This document shows positions 1 through 7,128 of a stretch of DNA of 7,207 bases, in pieces; within the stretch, counting starts at the first letter, position 1; each line of letters begins with the position of its first letter. The DNA comes from Planctomycetaceae bacterium (GTDB lineage: Bacteria; Planctomycetota; Planctomycetia; Pirellulales; Pirellulaceae): assembly GCA_002702965.1 (NCBI GenBank), contig PADE01000253.1, forward strand, positions 1-7,207, given 5' to 3'. Under the pieces are notes generated by a model. The model saw only the letters and a program-made list of their open reading frames with translations, made no database searches and was not told the DNA's origin. Made by a program: the position numbers and the translations under genes.

Positions 1-676
1 TCACAATGAGCGGCGTTGAATAGGTTCCCGACAGACTGCCCGCCTCGGTCTTCCACACCTCTTTGCCTGTCTTTTTGTCGAGTGCGCGAATCGACTCGCT
101 CTCTGCACCGGCCGTAACAATCAGATGGTCCCGGTGCAGAATCGGACTGGAGGCCGTGCCGAATCGAGCTGCCCGTTCGTTCCCCAGATCTTGTTTCCAG
201 AGTTGCTTTCCCGACAGGTCGAACGCGATCACTCCGCTGCTACCGAACATGGCATAAACCCGTTCGCCATCGCTGACAGGGGTATGTGACGCCTGACCAT
301 GATTGGAAGCACCCCGGTCACCACCGTCGCTCACGCCGTCTACCACCTTGGTCCAGGCAGCCACTCCCGTCTGGCGATCGACGCAAACCAATTGTCGCTT
401 CACCCGGTTGCGGGATCCGGAAAAGGAAGTCACGAAGATACGTTCACCCACCACGATCGGACTGGAAAACCCAGCGCCCGGCAAACGCAATTTCCATTTG
501 ATATTCTTCGAATCACTCCACTCCGTCGGCACCTGCTTGTCGCTGCTACTTCCATTTCCTCTCGGCCCCCGAAATCGCGACCAATCCTCTGCATAAAGAC
601 CAGGGAACGTGTGCCAAGCGAACACGACGAGCAATAACAGAGTATCCACGACACGGAAACGTCCGTTCCTCATCAT
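1..676 (-). CDS. Secreted PQQ-like beta-propeller repeat protein (BamB-like), 3' end outside window
   Basis: The frame is open from ATG at 676 through the window edge, giving 225 visible codons. Residues 3-29 form a signal peptide: a basic start (RNGRFR), a hydrophobic core (TLLLLVVFAW) and a likely cut after L-Y-A29. The mature part opens with EDWSRFRGPRGNG (30-42), the planctomycete form of the DWxxFRGP motif. PQQ-type blades follow, each with a SP/TP-I/V strand, a D-x-x-T/S-G-K turn and a closing W: about 72-110 (W108), 132-164 (W160) and 177-211 (W208), with a fourth starting at STPLIV (220-225). Relatives are, from memory, about 400-450 residues, so roughly half is visible. Such proteins are exported, and their blades resemble quinoprotein and BamB propellers. 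Binding of PQQ itself is not shown by the sequence, and the real role is unknown. The gene lies 614 bases downstream of the large gene on the same strand, so it probably has its own promoter. ATG at 673 is an equally possible start. Confidence 0.9.
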   Translation of the reverse strand, partial: MMRNGRFRVVDTLLLLVVFAWHTFPGLYAEDWSRFRGPRGNGSSSDKQVPTEWSDSKNIKWKLRLPGAGFSSPIVVGERIFVTSFSGSRNRVKRQLVCVDRQTGVAAWTKVVDGVSDGGDRGASNHGQASHTPVSDGERVYAMFGSSGVIAFDLSGKQLWKQDLGNERAARFGTASSPILHRDHLIVTAGAESESIRALDKKTGKEVWKTEAGSLSGTYSTPLIV

Positions 677-681
677 GCTGA

Positions 682-686
682 TCCTC
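682..686 (-). promoter_or_regulatory. Shine-Dalgarno sequence of the PQQ-propeller gene
   Basis: The minus strand reads GAGGA here. It is 5 bases before the ATG at 676 and 8 bases before the second ATG at 673. The spacing slightly favours the second ATG, and the two choices differ by one methionine. No in-frame start codon occurs in the codons just upstream, which supports this pair as the true start. I could not identify convincing -35 and -10 boxes further upstream. Confidence 0.6.
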
Positions 687-960
687 GTCGAGAAAGAGAA
701 CTGGGGGTGAAAGGAATCGTGGCTCGCGCTACTCGACGCAACCGTGATCACTGTCGCAGATTTTGTTCCATCGCCGCCACGTGCCCAGGCGGTGAACGGC
801 GTCTTCGCGGACAGGGAGGGTTGACCATCGCGCAACCGCCCGCCGAATCAGCGAGAACCGTGCGGCGAACGTGGTTCCATCCGGGTCAGTGTAGAATAGC
901 CGCTCGTCTCTGAAAGATGCAGTTGGGAACACACAACTCGACCCAGGTCATTTTCGTTAC

Positions 961-976
961 GTGCGTTATAACGCAC
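961..976. promoter_or_regulatory. Perfect 16-base palindrome, candidate operator
   Basis: The sequence GTGCGTTATAACGCAC equals its own reverse complement, with no spacer between the 8-base halves. A perfect 16-base palindrome outside coding sequence has the form of a binding site for a dimeric repressor. It lies 285 bases upstream of the PQQ gene start, which is far for a classical operator. As RNA it could form only a 6-base-pair stem with a UAUA loop and has no T-tract, so a terminator is less likely. No regulator gene is visible in the window. Confidence 0.35.
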
Positions 977-1112
977 TGGGCCGCGGCTGTCGCCACGGTG
1001 GGCGGGGCTGATTTCGCTTTCTCGGTGGCCCCGTTGTTCGCCTACGGCAACCCGATCCGGTCCAACAGGCTGGTACCGCGGAGGATTTCCAGCGCTCCTG
1101 GCGCAGATCGGC

Positions 1113-1147
1113 CCCGCGTGCGGTTCGAGCGTGAACCGCCGCGCGGG
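1113..1147. repeat. Nested GC-rich inverted repeat (hairpin) downstream of the large gene
   Basis: Two stems are nested. The outer arms are CCCGCG (1113-1118) and CGCGGG (1142-1147). The inner arms are GCGGTTC (1120-1126) and GAACCGC (1133-1139). The loop is six bases (1127-1132), and a small interior mismatch (T against CG) separates the stems, for 13 base pairs in all. It lies about 145 bases beyond the stop codon of the large gene, so it could stabilise the 3' end or help end transcription. No T-run follows on either strand, so it is not a classical intrinsic terminator. Confidence 0.4.
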
Positions 1148-1290
1148 CTGCGTTCCGAGGGACCAGGAGGGATCCGTCGAGACATCTCGGGTGAGCTCCT
1201 CTCCGCAGCCTTCGATCTCGATCCAAATCTAGACGGAGTGGAGTACCCGGTCGGTGTCACGCGAGGCAACGTGCGCAACATTCCAGTCGA

Positions 1291-4200
1291 TCATCGATCG
1301 GGTCGAAAAATCGGCTCGTAGGCCTGCTGGGGATAGCACAGTGGTGAGACGTTGCGGAGCCACCGTGTGTCGCCGGCGACGTCGAGGCGGACCACGTCGC
1401 CGAAGTACGTCGCGGCGACGGTGTGACCGTCGGCCAGCGCGAGCAGGCGAGCGCCACTACCGACTTTCGTCCTCCACCGTTGTCGCCGCTGCGTCAGGTC
1501 CCAAGCGCGGACGTCGCCATCCCACGCCGCCCAGATCAATCGTGTGCCGTCGCGGGTAAACGTCGCGTCGCTGATCTGTTCAAAGGGGTCAAACACCCAG
1601 CGCTTGTGCTCTGACAGGTCGAACATGAACAGCCGATTGATACTCTCGCCGGTTCGTGGATAGGCGAGCAAGAATCGGCCGTTGGGTGTAAGTTCGAGTT
1701 CGAATGGGAAGGGATCCGTGTACAGACGGGACGGGAACCGGTGCAGCTCCTGACCGGTTTCGTCCCAGACACGCAGGTTGCCGCGTGCGTCACACATCGC
1801 CAGCCGCGAACCCGTGCCGTTGAGTGCCGTTCGCTGGCCGTCACTGGTGGGATGAATCGATCGATTGCCGGTGACTTGTCCGCGAAAGGGAACCGGGCGG
1901 ATCCAACCGATGTGCCCGGTGTCCGTATCGACGCGCACGACCTGGGCAGCAACGCGGCGACGGATCTCTTCGATTTTTCCGTCAGGCAAATCCTTCGTCG
2001 CACCAACAAAACGGGCGTGGACGACAACAACCAGCGTGTTACCGTCACCGCTGGTAGTCAGTGACGCGATGCTGCGGAGATACTGATCCGGAGCTTCGTT
2101 GGGTAGTTGAACCGTCCAGCGGTCGACACCGGTGGCAATCTCTCTCGCGTGCAGTACCAGTTGTCGATCGACGGCGAACACCAACTCACGATCTGCGGAG
2201 AGCGCCAGGTACTCGGTTACCAGGGAGCGTTCGACGGGCAACGTCCAGACCGGACTGTCATCCTGGCTGTAGGCTGTGACAACACCTGCATTCATCGGCT
2301 CCGCCACCACGATCGCACCGCTGGGGCTGATCCCGACTTGCTGAACGAGCGGGGTGTCGGTATGGATCGCGCGCACGACTTGATCGTCGGCGAAAACAAA
2401 GACGTTCCGGTCCCAGGAGTCAGCGGCTACGACGAAACCGCGTCCGTCTGAGGCGGCCGACAAAGCGAATGTGCAGACCCCACTGCGTTGGGTGAATCGA
2501 CGGCTCGCAGCGACGCCGTCGAGCACAGACGTCGTCGCGGGACCGTTGGCGGGCAAACCGCTGGCAAACCAGTCCGCCAGGGCGCCGTCGCTGCGGGTGC
2601 GGATCGCGCGCACGTCTTGGGGTACAAACGTCTGGCGCGTCTGGTGGACAGAGTCTTCGGGGTCCTGAGGCGCGCGCCGCAGGAGCGCCTGCAGACGACG
2701 CTCCACGGCAGCGAGTCCGCGTTCATCGGCGGCCAGCGCCAGCACGACGTCGTAGGCGCCATCGAATGCGTTGGGTACCCACTGGATCAGGCCGTTTCCA
2801 GGTCCCGGGGAATTGGGACCGAAGTCCGCCAGCGTGCTCCCGGTAGCCAACAGCTGTTCGATCAGCGGGTTCCCCGTGCGTTGGCCGACCAGCAGCAACG
2901 GCTCCTCGCAACGCGCATGTGGCCAGACGTAGGACCTCAGGTCTTTCCGATAGACGAGCCAACCGTGGAAATCCCGAGCGACTTCGTTTACGGTTTTCAC
3001 CGGGGCGCCGAGTGAGTCAGCCAGGGCGCGAATTCCCGTCGACAGCGGCTGTTCTGGCGCCACGGCCACCGAAAAGCCACCGGCGGCCAGGAATTCGTGG
3101 ACACGTCGCCGCTCGTGGACCACCACGTCGGCGCCAACGCGTAGCGGTGATCGATGCCACTCGTCGGTCGCCCGGTTGACCGTCACCGCCTGGCGAAACG
3201 TGCGACCGTCGAGCAGGTTGTTGACCTGCAGGGTCCAATCACCGGGGCTGCTGTTCAGAGGCACCTTGAACACAACCGTCCGGCCGTCGGCGGGCACCAC
3301 GCGTCGCAGAACGCGCTGCGGGGCACGGTGCTCAGGCGATGCCGGCCGGTCGATCCCGGGACTTTTCCCTCCACGGCGACTGGACCCGTGTAGTGTCAGT
3401 TCGGTCGGTACGGGAAACGTGACCGGCTCTCCTGTGCCGTCGAGCCACCGTACCTCGACCGTTAGCTGCGAGCCCAATGTCACCTGTGGGGGCATCGCAA
3501 TCTGTGGCCGCTGTGGCCGCTGTGGCACGTGGTAGTACGCGCGAAAGGCGTGCCGCGTGAGGTCGGCCCGATCGGTCAAGCGGTTGTTCTGGTCCCGTCC
3601 CTCGATCTCGCGTTGCTGCCACAGGTCGTACAGGTGACCGGTACTGGTCGCGAAGCGGATCATCGTCTTCACCGGTCGATTCCAGGCGGTTGTCTGGCGG
3701 GGCACGCCGATCGGTAAGGGATTTCCCGTGCTGGTGTCGTTCACCACGAACACCAGTCGACCCGTTCCCGATTGCAGCGTCGAACAGAACACGAACGGCA
3801 CGTCACAATCAGCAAACGGAGGTTGTTGGGTGCACTCGCTCACCAGGCGGCGGAGTTTGTCCCGGTGTGACAAAGCGATTTTGTAACACTCGTTTTGCTG
3901 CATGTCGTCGGCGTTGAAGGTGCGAGGTGGTGCTAGCGCGCTGACCATCCGATCGCGGTGGCGCGAGAACTGCCACCAGGCTCCCAGGCCCAGATCGACA
4001 CGCCGGGTGGCGTCCGGTAACGCCGCAGTTGAGTTGCGGTTGGCGATGATCACGCCGCCGGCTTCCACAAACGCCGCCAACTTCTGCGACACCGGTTCCG
4101 GGAGTGGCACGGTTTGGCCGGTGATGAACAGCACTTTGAAGTTCGTCAACGCGCCCGCTGCGACATCGCTTTCGTACACAAAGGTCGCCGGGAAGTTCGC

Positions 4201-7128
4201 CACGTACAGGCCACCGATCAATTCCCACAGATCCGCGCCGTTGCGAAAAAACCGTCCCGACTCGTTGATCCCCTGGTGCCAGCTGGCAAGCACTGCCACC
4301 GGACCACGTCGCTCAGCACCGGTCGCCAGTTCGCCAAAACACTGCACGAAGTCAAAAGCCAGTTTCAGTTCCTCACGAAACCCGTAGTCCACCCGATTCC
4401 AGCGGTGCCCCGTGTTGGTAAACGGCAAGATCCCGTAGGTGTTCAGTCCCAGGTAGGCGGGCAGGGTACCGCGGGCCAGGTGCATGCCGACGTGTTTCAA
4501 TACCTCCGTGTACCGCGTGGCACCGACACCGAATCCCGGCGTCCACAGCGCCGCCTTGGCGCGCTTCGCGGGGCGACTGAACAAGTCGCCCCAAAACAAC
4601 GGCTCGAAACAGAGATTGTCACCGTGCTTTTGCCAGCCGGTGGCCGAGATCACGTCCAGCCCGTCGAAGCTTCGTTCCGGATCTTGAAAGGACGAGTAGA
4701 GACCCGAATTGGGACCGTAGATCGACCAGCGGGTGGCCAACATCGGTTCGCTCCGGATGTCGGTGTGCAGGACACCCGGTACACCGCGCTCGGTCACCGT
4801 TCGAAGCCTGTTTTGGGTGCGGGCGTACAGCCGGCAAATATAATCACACCAGGCTTCCCAAATGGGGGTTCCCGGCCGGCAATCCTCACCGCCCGGCAGC
4901 GTGAACACCAGGTTCCAATCGGTCGGTTTTGGACCCGCGTACCCGGTGCGCCGGCAGAACTCCTGCCAGATCAGTTCCTGCTCCCGGGCGTGCACCGCAC
5001 CATCCGGCGGTGGGTTGGCGGAAACCGAGGCCGATCCGGTCACCGGCGCGGGCCGCCAATAGCACGAATCGATGTAGCCGATGAAATTGGGCAGCCAGCG
5101 GTGGCGGTTGCCGACGCTGGTGAAGGTCCAGTGCAGTTCATCGATATCGCGTGGGATCGCCACGGGGAAGAATGGATTGTCGATTTGGAACGGCATCGTC
5201 ATGAACGCGCTCCCCTGTGAGAGGGCGGCCAGCGCCAGCGGGTTCTGGCTGTCCGGCACTGCCAGTCGCTCGACCGCTCCCAGCGATGGCGATTGCGGGT
5301 ACGAGACGGAACGCAGCCAATCGCCCGGGTGTTTTAGCGAGATATCCGATCCCCAGGTCAACACCACGTCCGCATCGTAGCCCTCGATCAGGGTCCGCAT
5401 GTTGTCGGCCGCTTGCCGCAAACCACCGCGTGAGGGGTTTCCCGACAACGTGTGGCCGCCACCTCGCCAGTCGTTGGATCCGATCAAGAACATCACTGTG
5501 GGGGCGCCTGACCGGGCCTGGCGGTCGATCAACCGCAGCGGGAGTGGATGTCCCACAGTGCAGCGCGCAGGGTCACTCGGTTCGACGCACACCTGGTAAT
5601 CCGCCGCTGCCAGCCCGAGGCTCCACTGCGATTGGATCAGGCGCCGGAAACTGGCCCGGCGACCGCTGAATGGTCGCGGGTCAAATCGCAAGCTCCCGAG
5701 TGAATAGTCCCCTTCGGCTGCACTCGGCTGACGTAGTTGATTTCCACCGCTTCGATTTTGCAGCACGAGGCGGAGTTCCACTTCCGCTGGCAGCGTCACG
5801 CCTGCGCCCACACCGACGGTGACGGTTAGCGGGATTTCTTCCCCCGCACAAAACACCTGACGGTTGCGGTCGGTGAACACCGAGACATGAATCGGCCGCT
5901 GATCGTCGGCGATCGCAATCTGGGCGACCACCCGTATTGGATGGGTCAGGGCGGGATACTGTGGCAACTGCTCCAGGACCAGCGCCACGTCGTACCGCCC
6001 GGGTCGCTGCCGGCTCAGGTCGAGCGCGGCCGTCTGACCGTCTCTCCACTCGCTGGGTACTTTGATCCAAGCCGGATCCGCAACAAAATCGACCGCCGCG
6101 GGACGCACCGCCCAGTGGCTGTGCGTACTGGCGAGGTCCAAAGCCTGGCCACTCTGGAGCACTTCGGCTTTGACCACCAGTGGTTCGGTCCGCGACTCAA
6201 TCGATCCTGGCACCACCAGCCAGCCCACGATGCGCTGGTTTTCGGCAGGGTCCAGTTCGAAGGGCTGGACAAACTCAGACCATTCCGCGCTGGCGCGCAC
6301 CTCGCCGGTCACCACCGACTCACCGCGCGGCACCGTCGCCAAAAACTCGGCGCGCAAGATCCGCGATTGATCCGATTCCCCGGGAACGACCGGCAACCGC
6401 ATTCCAGGTCGATGGATCCACTTCGTGCCGATCGTCAACGTGGCGTCCGTCGCCGACCAGCGGACGTGTGCGCCAAGGGCCAGTGGACTCTGCGGTCGGA
6501 CCGCCGACTTCTCGACGATCAAGCCGATCGTCTGTGGTCCGGCGCGCAACTGGTACTCGCCCGGCCCCTCGGTCGGAAGCAGGAATTCGACCCGGTGGTA
6601 CAGCCTGCGGCCCTGCCGACCGGGCAGCTCCGATGCCCACAGGGTCTGGCCACCCTGCTCGATCTTGACGATGCCGGCGGTCGCGTTGTGATCCAAGGCG
6701 TCGAGAAAGCGAACACGTAGCGGCGCAACGGCCACCCGCTCCACGCCGTCGGCGGGCTGGACCGGAGCGATGACGCCGCTGGCCACCTGCCATGACTTGG
6801 TCAGAAACATCGGCAGACCGCCACGGTACAAAGAAGCCGTGATAAAGTGTTCGCTCTTGGTGTACAGCCGAACCGACCGCTGCGGCGCGGTCACGTCGTA
6901 AAATTGCACAGCGCCGACCACAATCACGTGGCAGGACAACACCATCAGAATCGCCGATACGGTCGCTCGCCAAGCGCGTTCCGCGGCGCCGAAACGGCCC
7001 GCTGTCTCTGCCTGTACGGAGGGATGCATGGCGAGGAATGATTCCGGCCACCGCGCTCGGCGCGCCACCATCGATCGCGATTGAAGCCGCATTGATTCAT
7101 CCAGTCTTGTTGGGTTCCTGAGCATCAT
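1291..7128 (-). CDS. Giant membrane-anchored protein: GH42-like barrel, GATase-like domain and C-terminal beta-propeller
   Basis: The 1945-residue frame ends at TGA 1291-1293. Residues 1-54 are an Arg-rich tail and 55-74 a transmembrane anchor, predicting a large external part. Residues 80-540 look like beta-sandwich segments (EGPGEYQL at 187-194, RPGRYDV at 375-381). Residues 541-940 resemble a TIM barrel of the GH42 beta-galactosidase type. Residues 941-1050 (GPVAVLASW, FKVLFITG, FVEAGGVIIA) match the GH42 trimerisation domain, which has a class I glutamine-amidotransferase-like fold. A beta domain and an Ig-like domain (about 1205-1317) follow, then an alpha/beta segment (1395-1485, GNPLIEQLL). 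Residues 1543-1930 are about eight propeller blades with closing Trp (VWTL, DRWTV, KRWVF, QRWRT, TRWLR). Eighteen cysteines lie beyond the anchor, which suits an oxidising compartment. Catalytic glutamates are not evident at the expected places, so sugar binding is as likely as hydrolysis. No Shine-Dalgarno precedes the start; Met13, Met20 and Met34 are alternatives. I do not recognise a named gene. Confidence 0.88.
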   Translation of the reverse strand: MMLRNPTRLDESMRLQSRSMVARRARWPESFLAMHPSVQAETAGRFGAAERAWRATVSAILMVLSCHVIVVGAVQFYDVTAPQRSVRLYTKSEHFITASLYRGGLPMFLTKSWQVASGVIAPVQPADGVERVAVAPLRVRFLDALDHNATAGIVKIEQGGQTLWASELPGRQGRRLYHRVEFLLPTEGPGEYQLRAGPQTIGLIVEKSAVRPQSPLALGAHVRWSATDATLTIGTKWIHRPGMRLPVVPGESDQSRILRAEFLATVPRGESVVTGEVRASAEWSEFVQPFELDPAENQRIVGWLVVPGSIESRTEPLVVKAEVLQSGQALDLASTHSHWAVRPAAVDFVADPAWIKVPSEWRDGQTAALDLSRQRPGRYDVALVLEQLPQYPALTHPIRVVAQIAIADDQRPIHVSVFTDRNRQVFCAGEEIPLTVTVGVGAGVTLPAEVELRLVLQNRSGGNQLRQPSAAEGDYSLGSLRFDPRPFSGRRASFRRLIQSQWSLGLAAADYQVCVEPSDPARCTVGHPLPLRLIDRQARSGAPTVMFLIGSNDWRGGGHTLSGNPSRGGLRQAADNMRTLIEGYDADVVLTWGSDISLKHPGDWLRSVSYPQSPSLGAVERLAVPDSQNPLALAALSQGSAFMTMPFQIDNPFFPVAIPRDIDELHWTFTSVGNRHRWLPNFIGYIDSCYWRPAPVTGSASVSANPPPDGAVHAREQELIWQEFCRRTGYAGPKPTDWNLVFTLPGGEDCRPGTPIWEAWCDYICRLYARTQNRLRTVTERGVPGVLHTDIRSEPMLATRWSIYGPNSGLYSSFQDPERSFDGLDVISATGWQKHGDNLCFEPLFWGDLFSRPAKRAKAALWTPGFGVGATRYTEVLKHVGMHLARGTLPAYLGLNTYGILPFTNTGHRWNRVDYGFREELKLAFDFVQCFGELATGAERRGPVAVLASWHQGINESGRFFRNGADLWELIGGLYVANFPATFVYESDVAAGALTNFKVLFITGQTVPLPEPVSQKLAAFVEAGGVIIANRNSTAALPDATRRVDLGLGAWWQFSRHRDRMVSALAPPRTFNADDMQQNECYKIALSHRDKLRRLVSECTQQPPFADCDVPFVFCSTLQSGTGRLVFVVNDTSTGNPLPIGVPRQTTAWNRPVKTMIRFATSTGHLYDLWQQREIEGRDQNNRLTDRADLTRHAFRAYYHVPQRPQRPQIAMPPQVTLGSQLTVEVRWLDGTGEPVTFPVPTELTLHGSSRRGGKSPGIDRPASPEHRAPQRVLRRVVPADGRTVVFKVPLNSSPGDWTLQVNNLLDGRTFRQAVTVNRATDEWHRSPLRVGADVVVHERRRVHEFLAAGGFSVAVAPEQPLSTGIRALADSLGAPVKTVNEVARDFHGWLVYRKDLRSYVWPHARCEEPLLLVGQRTGNPLIEQLLATGSTLADFGPNSPGPGNGLIQWVPNAFDGAYDVVLALAADERGLAAVERRLQALLRRAPQDPEDSVHQTRQTFVPQDVRAIRTRSDGALADWFASGLPANGPATTSVLDGVAASRRFTQRSGVCTFALSAASDGRGFVVAADSWDRNVFVFADDQVVRAIHTDTPLVQQVGISPSGAIVVAEPMNAGVVTAYSQDDSPVWTLPVERSLVTEYLALSADRELVFAVDRQLVLHAREIATGVDRWTVQLPNEAPDQYLRSIASLTTSGDGNTLVVVVHARFVGATKDLPDGKIEEIRRRVAAQVVRVDTDTGHIGWIRPVPFRGQVTGNRSIHPTSDGQRTALNGTGSRLAMCDARGNLRVWDETGQELHRFPSRLYTDPFPFELELTPNGRFLLAYPRTGESINRLFMFDLSEHKRWVFDPFEQISDATFTRDGTRLIWAAWDGDVRAWDLTQRRQRWRTKVGSGARLLALADGHTVAATYFGDVVRLDVAGDTRWLRNVSPLCYPQQAYEPIFRPDR
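3502..3526. repeat. 9-base tandem repeat, 2.8 copies, in an interdomain linker
   Basis: The unit CTGTGGCCG occurs at 3502-3510 and 3511-3519 and starts a third time at 3520-3526. In the large protein it encodes PQRPQRPQ (residues 1202-1209), a short Pro-rich linker just before an Ig-like domain. The repeat length is a multiple of three, so changes in copy number would keep the reading frame. It may be a slippage product that varies between strains. Confidence 0.7.

Larger units (their letters stand above)
677..1290. other. 614-base intergenic gap, no confident gene
   Basis: This stretch separates the stop of the large gene from the start of the PQQ-propeller gene. Several short open frames exist on both strands, but none gives a recognisable protein, and the minus-strand ones are rich in Arg, Pro and Ser as expected from out-of-frame GC-rich DNA. 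It holds a perfect 16-base palindrome (961-976), a strong nested inverted repeat (1113-1147) and the ribosome binding site of the downstream gene. It should also contain the terminator of the large gene and the promoter of the PQQ gene, but I saw no T-tract terminator and no clear promoter boxes. It could also be the remains of a decayed gene. Confidence 0.6.

Noticed and set aside
430..654. 74-codon minus-strand frame inside the PQQ-propeller region
   Set aside because: It is a shadow in another frame of the same strand. The frame starting at 676 gives a full signal peptide, the DWxxFRGP motif and regular propeller blades, so this one is not coding.
855..877. Imperfect plus-strand hairpin (8-base-pair stem with two G-U pairs)
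   Set aside because: Two of the pairs are wobbles, it would not form in the minus-strand transcript, and nothing around it suggests a plus-strand RNA.
729..932. 67-codon minus-strand frame in the gap upstream of the PQQ gene
   Set aside because: It has a GTG start, no ribosome binding site and no recognisable motif, and it is of a length expected by chance.
1855..1866. 12-base palindrome AATCGATCGATT
   Set aside because: It lies inside propeller coding sequence, and a 12-base palindrome is expected about once every 4 kb, so chance is enough.
4114..5220. 368-codon plus-strand frame antisense to the large gene
   Set aside because: Long antisense frames are common opposite GC-rich genes. The product shows no recognisable domain, while the minus-strand frame carries coherent domains throughout this stretch.
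5887..6720. 277-codon plus-strand frame antisense to the N-terminal half of the large gene
   Set aside because: Same reasoning: it lies opposite clear beta-sandwich coding sequence and its own product resembles no known protein.
6931..6942. V-L-S-C at residues 63-66 of the large protein as a lipoprotein lipobox
   Set aside because: Leu at the -2 position is unusual for a lipobox, and the hydrophobic run continues for about eight residues past the Cys, which fits a transmembrane anchor better.
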